Assembly: GCF_003259365.1 (NCBI RefSeq)
Contig: NZ_QLLY01000002.1
Location: 62,001-126,000, forward strand
Length of the DNA stretch: 64,000 bases
Source: Streptomyces sp. PsTaAH-137
GTDB lineage: Bacteria; Actinomycetota; Actinomycetes; Streptomycetales; Streptomycetaceae
Direction: 5' to 3'
The notes under the pieces were generated by a model, which had not been told where the DNA came from, did not search any database, and saw nothing but the letters and a program-made list of their open reading frames with translations. Positions 48,526 through 57,051 of the stretch are shown piece after piece; the first letter of the stretch is position 1, and every line of letters starts with the position of its first letter. A program made the position numbers and the translations under genes.

Positions 48526-49820
48526 TGCGCAGGCGCACCCTCCTCACCGCGGCCGCCGCGGGTCTGGCCACCACCGCCGTCGCGGGCTGCGGCGGCTCGG
48601 ACTCCGAATCCGCCGACGGCACGGTCACCCTCGAATTCCTCAGCCTGGCCTGGCAGAAGGAGTCGGTCGACGCCAACAAGGCGCTGGTCGCGCAGTGGAA
48701 CAAGGCCCACCCGAAGACCCGGGTCAAGTACGTCCAGGGCAGCTGGGACAACATCCACGACCAGCTCCTCACCTCCTTCGAGGGCGGCGAGGCGCCGGAC
48801 ATCTTCCACGACGACGCCTCCGACCTCACCGACTTCGGCTACGGCGGCTACCTCGCCGACCTGACCCCGTACCTCCCGGAGTCCCTGAAGCGGGACATCC
48901 CGAAGGCCGCCTGGGCGACGACGACGTACGACGACAAGATCTACGGCGTCCCGTTCCTCCAGGAACCGCGCGTGCTCATCGCCAACGCCAAGCTCCTGAA
49001 GGAGTCCGGCGTCCGGGTCCCGACCGCCGACCGCCCGTGGACCTGGGACGAGTTCGAGGCCGTCACCAAGCGTCTCACCCACGGCCGCGACCGCTACGGC
49101 GTCGCCTGGTCCATGAAGGAGCCGGTCAGCCAGTCGGTGAACCTGTCCCTGTCCACCGACGGCCGGATCTTCTACAAGGACAAGGACGGCAAGAACGAGA
49201 TCCGCTACGACGGCCCCGACTCGGCGATCGCCCAGCTGATCAACCGCCAGGTCAACCAGGACCGCACGGCCCCCAGCTCGGGCCTCGGCATGTCGGGCTC
49301 GGACACCCTGCCCGGCTTCTTCGCGGGCCGCTACGCGATGCTGCCGCTCAACTTCTCCTACCGCCAGCAGGTGAAGCAGCAGGCCCCGAAGGGCTTCGAC
49401 TGGACGGTGCTGCCGATGCCGGCGGGCGACGGCGGCCTGGCCCAGGGCACGGCGCCGCAGACCCTCTCGGTCTCCGCCGACAGCAGGCACAAGAAAGCGG
49501 CCGCGGCCTTCGTCGCGTACCTCACGCAGGCCCGGCACCAGGTCCAACTGGCGCGCGGTGACTGGCTGTTGCCCACCAGCACCGAGGCCCTCAAGGATCC
49601 CGCGCTCACCACGACGGCGTACGGCTGGAGGACCGGCGCCGACATAGCGGCGTCCCTGCGCCCCTCCCCCGTCCTCGGGGTGCGCGGCTACGCCGAGTGG
49701 AAGGACAAGATCGCCACTCCCGCCTACCAGGAGTACTACAACGGCGCGATCGGCATCGCCGGTCTCCGCAGGCGCCTGGCCGGGGACGGCAACCGCATCC
49801 TCGACCGCTACCAGCGCTAG
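48525..49820 (+). CDS. ABC transporter solute-binding lipoprotein
   Basis: 431 residues. The N-terminus MRRRTLLTAAAAGLATTAVAGC combines a twin-Arg type signal with a lipobox ending AVAGC (Cys22), so it is a Tat-exported lipoprotein on the outer face of the membrane. The body is of the extracellular solute-binding family 1: QGSWDNIHDQLLTSFEGGEA, APDIFHDDASDLTDFGYGGY, and a C-terminal NGAIGIAGLRRRLAGDG. It captures the substrate for the two permeases. Family 1 proteins usually bind sugars, but the operon contents suggest a ribosylated or glycosylated compound. Confidence 0.92.
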   Translation: MRRRTLLTAAAAGLATTAVAGCGGSDSESADGTVTLEFLSLAWQKESVDANKALVAQWNKAHPKTRVKYVQGSWDNIHDQLLTSFEGGEAPDIFHDDASDLTDFGYGGYLADLTPYLPESLKRDIPKAAWATTTYDDKIYGVPFLQEPRVLIANAKLLKESGVRVPTADRPWTWDEFEAVTKRLTHGRDRYGVAWSMKEPVSQSVNLSLSTDGRIFYKDKDGKNEIRYDGPDSAIAQLINRQVNQDRTAPSSGLGMSGSDTLPGFFAGRYAMLPLNFSYRQQVKQQAPKGFDWTVLPMPAGDGGLAQGTAPQTLSVSADSRHKKAAAAFVAYLTQARHQVQLARGDWLLPTSTEALKDPALTTTAYGWRTGADIAASLRPSPVLGVRGYAEWKDKIATPAYQEYYNGAIGIAGLRRRLAGDGNRILDRYQR

Positions 49821-49887
49821 GCACGGCCCGCACCACACGTAAGACCCGCACGACCCGCACGACCCCAGAAATGAGCACGAACACACC

Positions 49888-50970
49888 ATGAGCGTCAGCG
49901 TCGACCCGGACCCGTCGGCCCGCAGGCTGCGCACGGTCCCGCAGCCCCCTCCCCCGGCCCCGATCTCGCTGCGCGACCGCGCCCGCGGCGCGCTGCTCGG
50001 ACTCGCCGTCGGGGACGCGCTCGGCGCCCCCGCGGAGAACATGAAGCCGTCCCAGATCCGCGAACGCTGGGGCCGCATCGAGGGGTTCGTGTCGGAGAAC
50101 CCGGCCGGCACGGACGACACCGAGTACGCGATCTTCTCCGGCCTGCTGCTCGCCGAGCACGGCGCCCGGCTGACCGTCGAGCACGTCGAGCGGGCCTGGC
50201 ACACCTGGATCGCGGACCGGGACGAGGGACCGTTCCGGGGCGCGGGCTTCAGTGAGCGCGGCACCCTGGAGAACCTGCGCCGCGGACTCGCCGCGCCCAT
50301 CTCCGCCCAGCACCGGCACGCGTGGAGCGACGGCCTCGCCATGCGCGCCGCGCCCTTCGGGGTGTACGCGGCCGGGCGCCCCGCCGAAGCGGCCCGGCTC
50401 GTGGCGATCGACGGCACGGTGTCGCACGACGGCGAGGGCATCCACGGGGGCCGGGCGGTCGCGGCCGGGGTGGCCGCCGCCATGGTCAGCCACAGCCCCG
50501 ACGCCGTGGTGCAGGCCGCGCTCTCCGTGGTTCCGGACGACTCCTGGACCGCCCGTTCCCTGCACCGCGCGGTCCAGGCGGCCCGCCGGGCCCGGCGCGA
50601 CCCCGACGGCACGCAGCTGTCCATGGAACGGGCCGTGCGCAAGGCGGTCGTCATCGGCGGCTACCCGTGGACGGACCTCGCGCCCGAGGCCGTCGGGCTC
50701 GCCTTCGGGGCGTTCGCGGTGGCCCGCGGTGATTTCCGCGAATCGGTGCTGACCGCGGTGAACATGGGCCGCGACGCCGACACCACGGCGGCGGTGGCCG
50801 GGGCGCTGGCCGGCGCCCTGCGCGGCGAGGCCTCGATCCCGGCCGCCTGGTCCTCGGCGATCGGCCCCGTCCGCGGCAGCTGCCTCCCGTCGATGGCGGG
50901 CCGCCACATCCTGGACGTGGCCGACGAACTGTCTCCGCCGCCACCCGACCGCGCCGGGGCGGTGGCCTGA
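49888..50970 (+). CDS. ADP-ribosylglycohydrolase-family protein 1
   Basis: 360 residues; ARH/DraG family, all-helical, two-magnesium hydrolases that cleave N- or O-glycosidic bonds to ADP-ribose or similar groups. Core starts at about 30: RARGALLGLAVGDALGAP. Metal-site motifs GTDDTEYA (74-81) and, near 290, MGRDADTTAAVAGALAGAL. The conserved DDxE and DxDT patterns are intact, so it is probably active. A 25-residue Pro-rich N-terminal extension precedes the domain. It follows the binding protein by 67 bases and precedes three paralogues. Confidence 0.9.
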   Translation: MSVSVDPDPSARRLRTVPQPPPPAPISLRDRARGALLGLAVGDALGAPAENMKPSQIRERWGRIEGFVSENPAGTDDTEYAIFSGLLLAEHGARLTVEHVERAWHTWIADRDEGPFRGAGFSERGTLENLRRGLAAPISAQHRHAWSDGLAMRAAPFGVYAAGRPAEAARLVAIDGTVSHDGEGIHGGRAVAAGVAAAMVSHSPDAVVQAALSVVPDDSWTARSLHRAVQAARRARRDPDGTQLSMERAVRKAVVIGGYPWTDLAPEAVGLAFGAFAVARGDFRESVLTAVNMGRDADTTAAVAGALAGALRGEASIPAAWSSAIGPVRGSCLPSMAGRHILDVADELSPPPPDRAGAVA

Positions 50971-50996
50971 TGCCCCGCCGTCCGCCACGGTGCCGC

Positions 50997-51080
50997 CCGG
51001 TGGGGGCTGGTCGCGCACCCGACCGACAACCCCACAGGGGCGCGGGGAACTGCGCGAGAAGCGGCCACCGGCCCGCACCC
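50997..51080. repeat. Interspersed intergenic repeat, copy 2 (inverted pair)
   Basis: The forward core GGGGCGCGGGGAACTGCG runs from 51037, followed by CGAGAAGCGGCCACCGG to about 51076. About 30 bases earlier the reverse end CGGTGGGGGCTGGTCGCGCA occurs from about 50998, so the two can fold into a hairpin. It lies between the first and second ARH genes, the only sizeable gap in the operon after the binding protein. Confidence 0.6.
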
Positions 51081-51124
51081 GGAGAACCACCCGCCTCACC
51101 CCGCACCACCGGAAAGGCCCACCC

Positions 51125-52297
51125 ATGACAACCCCCGACCGCATCGAGGGCCTCCTCCTCGGCATCGCAGCCGGCGACGCGGCAGGCTGGCCGTCGGGAC
51201 GACACCGCGCGGCCCGCCTCCCCGACTGGACCCGCCGTCTCACCCGCGAACTGGACACCTTCGCGGAGCAGAACGCCACCACGACGCTCCCGGTCCCGAT
51301 CGCCCTGAACCAGCCCCCCGAACCCCTCCGCCTCGGCCCCTCCGACGACGCCGAATGGGCGGCGTTCACGGCCCAGGCCGTCCTCGCGGCCCACGCCGAC
51401 GGCCTGGGCGACCTGCCCCCCGACCACCGCGTCCGCTCCGCGCTCTCCCTGGCCTGGAACACCCTCGCGGACGAGATCGCGGCGGCCGCGGCCCGCGCCG
51501 ACGAGATCGAGTCGGCGAAGATCCCGCTGCGTGCCCGCATCTCGGTGCGGGCGGGCCTCGGCAACCTCGCGGCGGGCCTGCGCCCGCCCGCGACCGGCCA
51601 CGACAACCCGCACTACTTCGACGACGCGGCCTGCGTCCGCGCGGCGGTCCTCGCCGTCGTCCACCCGGGCTCACCCGAACTGGCCGCGGATCTGGCCGAG
51701 TTCGACGCCCGCTACACCCAGGACGGCGACGGCGTGCACGGCGCCCGGGCGATGGCGGCGGCCGTCTCCGCGGCGCTCGGCGGCGCCCTTGTCGACGCCT
51801 GCGTGGACGCGGCCCTCGCCCAGCTCCCCGACGGCACCGAGATCCACCGCAACGCACACCGGGCGGTCGAGCTCGGCCGCGCCGCGGCGGCCGCCCGCCC
51901 GGGCCTGCCCGGCAACGCGTTCGCGCTGGTCCCGGTCCTGGAGCACGAGATCGTCGACCACGTCTACAGCTACGGCATCGCGGCCGCGGAGACCGTCCCG
52001 GTCGCCCTCGCCGTGGCGACGGCCGCCGCGGGCGCGGTGTCCGAGGCGGTGCCCACCGCGGCCTGCCTCTCCCGCGTCGCGGACAGCGCCCCCGCCCTGG
52101 CCGGCGCGCTGACCGGCGCGGTCGGCGGCGCCGCCGCACTCCCGGACACCTGGCGCGACGCCTGCCGGACCCTCGCCGGCTGCGCCCTGCCGAACCTGGC
52201 CGGCACCGACCTCACCGACCTGGCCGCCCGCCTGGCCGACACCGTGCCTCCCGCGCATCACTCCACCTCCCTCACCGCAGAAGGAACCCCGGCATGA
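51125..52297 (+). CDS. ADP-ribosylglycohydrolase-family protein 2 (degenerate metal site)
   Basis: 390 residues. The fold is recognisable: RIEGLLLGIAAGDAAGWPSG at the N-terminus, ARYTQDGDGVHGARAMAAAV in the middle and GALTGAVGGAAALP near the end. The first metal motif is SDDAEWAAF, weaker than the usual TDDT. The second motif, normally GxDxDT before the AGALAGA helix, reads SRVADSAPALAGA and lacks the first Asp. Either the metal site is rebuilt or this is a non-catalytic partner of its neighbours. The stop overlaps the start of ARH 3. Confidence 0.8.
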   Translation: MTTPDRIEGLLLGIAAGDAAGWPSGRHRAARLPDWTRRLTRELDTFAEQNATTTLPVPIALNQPPEPLRLGPSDDAEWAAFTAQAVLAAHADGLGDLPPDHRVRSALSLAWNTLADEIAAAAARADEIESAKIPLRARISVRAGLGNLAAGLRPPATGHDNPHYFDDAACVRAAVLAVVHPGSPELAADLAEFDARYTQDGDGVHGARAMAAAVSAALGGALVDACVDAALAQLPDGTEIHRNAHRAVELGRAAAAARPGLPGNAFALVPVLEHEIVDHVYSYGIAAAETVPVALAVATAAAGAVSEAVPTAACLSRVADSAPALAGALTGAVGGAAALPDTWRDACRTLAGCALPNLAGTDLTDLAARLADTVPPAHHSTSLTAEGTPA

Positions 52298-53454
52298 GCA
52301 ACGTCCCCTCCCTCCCCTCCCTGGAAGACCGCACCACCGGCGCCCTGGTCGGCGCGGCCGTGGGCGACGCGCTCGGCGGCCCCGTCGAGGGCTGGACCCC
52401 CGAGGCGATCGCGGAGCGGCACAACGGCCGGGTGCGCGGCATCGTCGAGCCGTTCTACAAGGACGACTGGAAGACGGCCCGGCCCATCGCCCCGTACCAC
52501 AAGGGCGACGGGCACGTCACCGACGACACCCTCATGACGCACGCGCTGATCCGCGTGTACGAGAAGGTCCGCGACCACCTCGACGCGTACGCCGTCGCCG
52601 ACCACCTGGTCCCCGACCTGATCGGCACGCCCCGCTGGATCCCCGAACTGGAGGCGGAGGCACTGCCGTTGCAGCGCATCTTCCTCGCCGAGAAGTGGAT
52701 CGTGGCCCGGATCCACTACGGGCACGTGGACCCCCGCGAGGCGGGCGTCGGCAACATCGTGAACTGCGGCGCGGCGATGTACATGGCGCCCGTCGGCGCG
52801 GTCAACGCGGGCAACCCGCTGGCCGCGTACAACGAGGCGCTGGACGTGGCGGGCGCCCACCAGAGCAGCTACGGCCGGGAGGCGGCCGGGGTCTTCGCGG
52901 CGGCGGTGGCCGCCGCGTACCGGCCGGGCGCGACGCCCGAGTCGGTCGTCGAGGAGACCCTGAAGCTCGCCAAGGACGGCACCCGGTCCGCGATCGAGGC
53001 GGTCTGCGAAGTGGCCGCCCGTTACGACGACTTCGAGGACGCCCTGGCCCCGCTGCGGGAGGCCGTCGCGCCCTTCGACACGGTCGGCCCGGAGTACCGC
53101 AAGCCGTCGCTCGGCGCCCGCCGCCCCTCCCGGCTGCACGCCATCGAGGAGCTTCCGGTGGCGCTCGGCATGCTGCTCGTCGGCCGCGGCGACTTCCGGC
53201 AGACCGTCCTCGGCTCGGTCAACTACGGCCGGGACTGCGACTCGATCGCCACGATGAGCGGTGCGATCGTCGGCGCGCTGTACGGGGAGCAGGCCGTCCC
53301 CAAGGAGTGGAGCACGGAGATCGCGCGGGCCAGCAAGCTCGACCTGCACGCCCCGGCGGCGTCCCTCGCGCAGGTCACGCGCGAGGTGCACGGCCGCGAC
53401 CTGGAGCGCCGCCGCGCCCACGAGACGGCGTTCGCCGCGATCGCGGGCCTGTGA
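52294..53454 (+). CDS. ADP-ribosylglycohydrolase-family protein 3
   Basis: 386 residues. N-terminal RTTGALVGAAVGDALGGPVE, first metal motif VTDDTLMTHAL (about 69-79), second motif near 310, YGRDCDSIATMSGAIVGALYG (within the limit in part), with both Asp present. A central region AGVGNIVNCGAAMYMAPVGA is characteristic of the ARH subgroup that acts on metabolites rather than proteins. Predicted active. It starts in an ATGA overlap with ARH 2, and ARH 4 starts one base before its end. Confidence 0.9.
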   Translation: MSNVPSLPSLEDRTTGALVGAAVGDALGGPVEGWTPEAIAERHNGRVRGIVEPFYKDDWKTARPIAPYHKGDGHVTDDTLMTHALIRVYEKVRDHLDAYAVADHLVPDLIGTPRWIPELEAEALPLQRIFLAEKWIVARIHYGHVDPREAGVGNIVNCGAAMYMAPVGAVNAGNPLAAYNEALDVAGAHQSSYGREAAGVFAAAVAAAYRPGATPESVVEETLKLAKDGTRSAIEAVCEVAARYDDFEDALAPLREAVAPFDTVGPEYRKPSLGARRPSRLHAIEELPVALGMLLVGRGDFRQTVLGSVNYGRDCDSIATMSGAIVGALYGEQAVPKEWSTEIARASKLDLHAPAASLAQVTREVHGRDLERRRAHETAFAAIAGL

Positions 53455-54818
53455 TGCTGCGACTGACCTGGGTGCAGCCCGAGGACCTGATCGGCCACGA
53501 ACTGCGCCAGGCCGCCCAGGACGGCCGCGACGCCACCGCTGCCGAACGGCGCTGGGTCGCGGCGGGCGGCCACCTCGCACCGGACCGGGCAGGCGCGTCC
53601 GCGACCCCCGCCACACCCGAACTCCGCACCCTGGCGGAGGAGTTGCTGGACGAGCTGGCGGCCGCCCCGTCCCCGCTCGCGGCGACGGAACCGGCGGAGT
53701 ACCGGGCCCCCGACGCCCCGGCCCCCACCCGCGGGAACCCGGACCCGGACACGGAACTGCGCCGCCTGCACGCCGCCTGGCTCGGCCGGGCGGCCGGCTG
53801 CCTGCTGGGCAAGCCGGTCGAGAAGCTGACCGTGACCGGCATCCGGGCGATCGCCCAATCCACCGGCAACTGGCCCCTGACGACCTGGTTCACCGAACGC
53901 GGCCTGGACCCGGAGATCGCGCGGGCACACCCCTGGAACCGCCGCTCGCGCCCCACCTCCCTCGCCGAGAACATCGACGGCATGCCGGAGGACGACGACC
54001 TCAACTACCCGCTGCTCGGACTGCTCCTGATGCAGCGTCACGGCCACGACTTCACCACCGAGGACGTGGCGAAGCTGTGGCTCGACGAACTCCCGGCGGG
54101 CCGCACCTTCACCGCCGAGCGCGTCGCCTACCGCAACCTCCTCGCCGGTCTGGAGCCGCCGCACACGGCGACGTACCGCAATCCGTTCCGCGAGTGGATC
54201 GGCGCCCAGATCCGGGCCGACATCTTCGGCTGGACGAACCCCGGCGACCCGGCCCGCGCCGCCGAACTCGCCCACCGCGACGCGTCGTTGACCCACACGG
54301 CCAACGGTGTCTACGGCGAGATGTTCGTGGCGGCCGCGATCGCCCACGCGGCGGGCCCGGCCCCGACGACGGTCCACGAGACCCTCACCGCGGCGCTCGC
54401 CCATATCCCGCCCCGCTCCCGCTACGCGCAGGCGATCCGGCTCGGCATCGACACGGCAGCCGCCGAACCCACCGGCACCCCCGAGGCGTTCGAGCGGGTG
54501 GTCGACGCCCTGCATGAGCGCTACGGCGACCACCACTGGGTCCATGTGCTGCCCAACGCGGCGCTGCTGGCCGCGGCCCTCACCCACGCCGACGGCGACT
54601 TCGCTGGCTCCATCTGCCGTGTGGTGTCCGGCGGCTGGGACACCGACTCCAACGGCGCCACGGCCGGGTCGATCGCGGGCCTGCTCGCGGGCGACCCGGA
54701 CGCGCTGCCCGCGTCGTGGACGGCTCCGCTGAAGAACCGGCTCGCCACCACGGTCGCCGGTTTCGACGGCATCGGTTTCGACGAACTGGCCCGGCTCACT
54801 CTGGAGGTCCGCGCATGA
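53454..54818 (+). CDS. ADP-ribosylglycohydrolase-family protein 4 (N-terminally extended)
   Basis: 454 residues, the longest of the four. About 100 extra residues at the N-terminus, Ala/Pro-rich, precede the ARH domain, which begins RLHAAWLGRAAGCLLGKPVE near 102. The first metal motif is MPEDDDLNYPLL (DD then Asn-Tyr in place of Thr), the second VSGGWDTDSNGATAGSIAG has both Asp of DxDS. The ARH core of this subgroup is often annotated simply as ARH-family. Probably active. The stop overlaps the start of the CoA-transferase gene (ATGA). Confidence 0.88.
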   Translation: MLRLTWVQPEDLIGHELRQAAQDGRDATAAERRWVAAGGHLAPDRAGASATPATPELRTLAEELLDELAAAPSPLAATEPAEYRAPDAPAPTRGNPDPDTELRRLHAAWLGRAAGCLLGKPVEKLTVTGIRAIAQSTGNWPLTTWFTERGLDPEIARAHPWNRRSRPTSLAENIDGMPEDDDLNYPLLGLLLMQRHGHDFTTEDVAKLWLDELPAGRTFTAERVAYRNLLAGLEPPHTATYRNPFREWIGAQIRADIFGWTNPGDPARAAELAHRDASLTHTANGVYGEMFVAAAIAHAAGPAPTTVHETLTAALAHIPPRSRYAQAIRLGIDTAAAEPTGTPEAFERVVDALHERYGDHHWVHVLPNAALLAAALTHADGDFAGSICRVVSGGWDTDSNGATAGSIAGLLAGDPDALPASWTAPLKNRLATTVAGFDGIGFDELARLTLEVRA

Positions 54819-56026
54819 CGACCCCGCACCCCACCACCGCCGACGGCCCGCTGACCGGACTCAAGGTCCTCGACCTGGCCACCCTCTTCGCCGGACCGCT
54901 CTGCGCGACGATGCTCGGCGACTTCGGCGCCGAGGTCGTCAAGATCGAGCACCCGCGCAAGCCGGACCCGTCCCGCGGCCACGGCCCGTCCAAGGACGGC
55001 GTCGGCCTGTGGTGGAAGACGCTCGGCCGCAACAAGAAGAACCTCACCCTCGACCTCTCCTCCCCCGGCGGCCGCGAGGTCCTGCTCAAGCTGGTCGCCG
55101 AGTCGGACGTCGTCATCGAGAACTTCCGCCCCGGCACCCTGGAGAAGTGGCACCTCGGCTGGGACGAGCTGAGCGCCGCCAACCCGCGCCTGATCCTGGC
55201 CCGCGTCACCGGCTTCGGCCAGTTCGGCCCGTACGCCCGCCGCCCCGGATTCGGCACCCTGGCCGAGGCCATGTCCGGCTTCGCCGCGATCACCGGCCAG
55301 CCGGACGGCCCGCCGACCCTGCCGCCCTTCGGGCTCGCGGACTCCATCGCCGCGCTCGCCACGTCGTACGCGGTGATGGCGGCCCTGCGCGGCCGGGACG
55401 CCACGGGGCACGGTCAGATCGTCGACATGGCGATCATCGAGCCGATGCTGGCCATCCTCGGCCCGCAGGCCACCTGGTACGACCAGCTCGGCTACGTCCA
55501 GCCGCGCACCGGCAACCGGTCCACGAACAACGCCCCCCGCAACACGTACCGCACCAGCGACGGCAAGTGGGTCGCCGTCTCCACCTCCGCGCAGTCGATC
55601 GCGGAGCGCGTGATGCACCTGGTGGGCCGCCCCGAGTTCATCGACGAGGACTGGTTCGCGACCGGCGCGGGCCGCGCCGCGCACGCCGACGCCCTGGACG
55701 ACGCGGTCGGCGGCTGGATCGCCGCGCACACCCGCGACGAGGTGGTGACCGCCTTCGAGAAGGCCGAGGCGGCGATCGCGCCGATCAACGACATCACCGA
55801 CGTGCTGAACGACGAGCAGTACCGGGCTCTGGAGACGGTCACCGAACTCCCCGACCCGGACCTCGGCACGGTCAAGATGCAGAACGTCCTCTTCCGCCTC
55901 TCCGAGACCCCCGGCGCGATCCGCTGGACCGGCCGCCGGCACGGCGCGGACACCGACGAGATCCTGTCCGGCCTCGGCCTGTCGGAGGCGGATGTCGCGG
56001 CGCTGCGGGAGGCTGGTGCGGTATGA
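54815..56026 (+). CDS. CaiB/BaiF-type (class III) CoA-transferase
   Basis: 403 residues. Class III features: LKVLDLATLFAGPLCATML, LGDFGAEVVKIEHP, NKKNLTLDLSSPGGREVLL and VIENFRPGTLEKW. The catalytic Asp that forms the aspartyl-CoA intermediate is most likely D176 in PFGLADSIAAL. Such enzymes move CoA between carboxylic acids, activating an acid without ATP. Coupled on both sides (ATGA overlaps) to ARH 4 and the CitE-like lyase. Together with the lyase it suggests that the sugar-free product of ARH cleavage, or the sugar's acid, is degraded via a CoA ester. Confidence 0.92.
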   Translation: MTTPHPTTADGPLTGLKVLDLATLFAGPLCATMLGDFGAEVVKIEHPRKPDPSRGHGPSKDGVGLWWKTLGRNKKNLTLDLSSPGGREVLLKLVAESDVVIENFRPGTLEKWHLGWDELSAANPRLILARVTGFGQFGPYARRPGFGTLAEAMSGFAAITGQPDGPPTLPPFGLADSIAALATSYAVMAALRGRDATGHGQIVDMAIIEPMLAILGPQATWYDQLGYVQPRTGNRSTNNAPRNTYRTSDGKWVAVSTSAQSIAERVMHLVGRPEFIDEDWFATGAGRAAHADALDDAVGGWIAAHTRDEVVTAFEKAEAAIAPINDITDVLNDEQYRALETVTELPDPDLGTVKMQNVLFRLSETPGAIRWTGRRHGADTDEILSGLGLSEADVAALREAGAV

Positions 56027-56835
56027 GCACGTTGTACGTCACCTGGCTGTACGTTCCCGGGGACCGCCCCGATGTGGTCGCCAAGGCGCTGGGCTCCGGC
56101 GCCGACGTGGTCCTGGTCGACCTGGAGGACGCGGTCGCCCCCGACCGCAAGCCGTACGCCCTCGACGCGACCGCCGAACTCCTCGCCGACCGGCACGACG
56201 TGCCCGTGCACGTCCGGGTCAACGCCCTCGACGGCCCGCTCGCCGAGCGGGAGGTCCGCCGCCTCGCCGGGCTCCCCGGCCTGGACGCCCTGCGCCTGCC
56301 GAAGGTGACCTGCCCGGCTGACCTGACCCGCGTCGCCGGCTGGGCAGTGGCGCCGCCACCCCTCTACGCCCTCCTGGAATCAGCCCTCGGCATCGAGCAC
56401 GCGTACGACATCGCCGCGCATCCCTCGGTGCACGGCATCGCGCTCGGGGAGGCCGATCTCCGGGCCGACCTGGGGGTCGGGGACGCGACGGGGCTCTCCT
56501 GGGTACGCGGCCGGGCGGTGGTCGCCGCCCGGGCGGCCCAGCTGCCTCCGCCGCCGCAGTCCGTCTACCCGGACATCCGTGACACGGCGGGCCTGGCCCG
56601 CTCCTGCGCCGAGGGCCGCGCGCTCGGCTTCCTGGGCCGCACCGCGATCCATCCGCGGCAGCTTCCGGTGATCGAGGAGGCGTTCCGCCCGACGGAGGCC
56701 GAGGTGGCGGCGGCCCGCGACATCATCGACGCGGCGGCCCTCGACGCGGGGGCGCTGGCGCTGGCGGACGGCCGCTTCGTGGACGCCGCCGTCGTCGCGG
56801 GCGCGCACCGGGTCCTCGCCCTGGCATCCCGCTGA
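56023..56835 (+). CDS. CitE-like HpcH/HpaI-family lyase
   Basis: 270 residues. TIM-barrel lyase features: YVPGDRPDVVAKAL at the N-terminus, VLVDLEDAVAPDRKP (metal-binding Glu/Asp region), VHVRVNAL (catalytic Arg), LLESALGIEHAYDIA and ALGEADLRADLGV. The family cleaves 3-hydroxyacyl-CoA (citryl-, malyl-, methylmalyl-CoA) to acetyl- or propionyl-CoA and a 2-oxoacid. Last gene of the operon; it is the natural second step after the CoA-transferase. Substrate not predictable. Confidence 0.9.
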   Translation: MSTLYVTWLYVPGDRPDVVAKALGSGADVVLVDLEDAVAPDRKPYALDATAELLADRHDVPVHVRVNALDGPLAEREVRRLAGLPGLDALRLPKVTCPADLTRVAGWAVAPPPLYALLESALGIEHAYDIAAHPSVHGIALGEADLRADLGVGDATGLSWVRGRAVVAARAAQLPPPPQSVYPDIRDTAGLARSCAEGRALGFLGRTAIHPRQLPVIEEAFRPTEAEVAAARDIIDAAALDAGALALADGRFVDAAVVAGAHRVLALASR

Positions 56836-56839
56836 CCGC

Positions 56840-57035
56840 ATCTCACGCAGTTCCCCGCGCCCCTGGGTAGTTCTTCGGGTGCGGCCCGGTGGGGCTTCTC
56901 GCGCAGTTCCCACCGGGCCCCTGAGGCTGCGCTTCGCGCGCCTTCAGCCCCGGGGGCTTCTGATGAGATGGCGCACGAAGTGCGCATCTCAGGGGCGCGG
57001 GGAACTGCGCGACCAGCCCCCACCGGGCCGCAGAC
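56840..57035. repeat. Interspersed intergenic repeat, copies 3-5, with terminator hairpin
   Basis: The 216-base gap between the convergent CitE-like gene and lgt is filled by this repeat. Reverse copies lie at about 56844-56864 (GCAGTTCCCCGCGCCCCT) and 56881-56913, and a forward copy at 56991-57034 (AGGGGCGCGGGGAACTGCG then ACCAGCCCCCACCGG). Between them is a hairpin GAGATG-CGCA / TGCG-CATCTC (56965-56990). The arrangement folds back on itself and probably stops transcription from both sides. Confidence 0.65.
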
Positions 57036-57051
57036 GGACAACGACCAGGGC

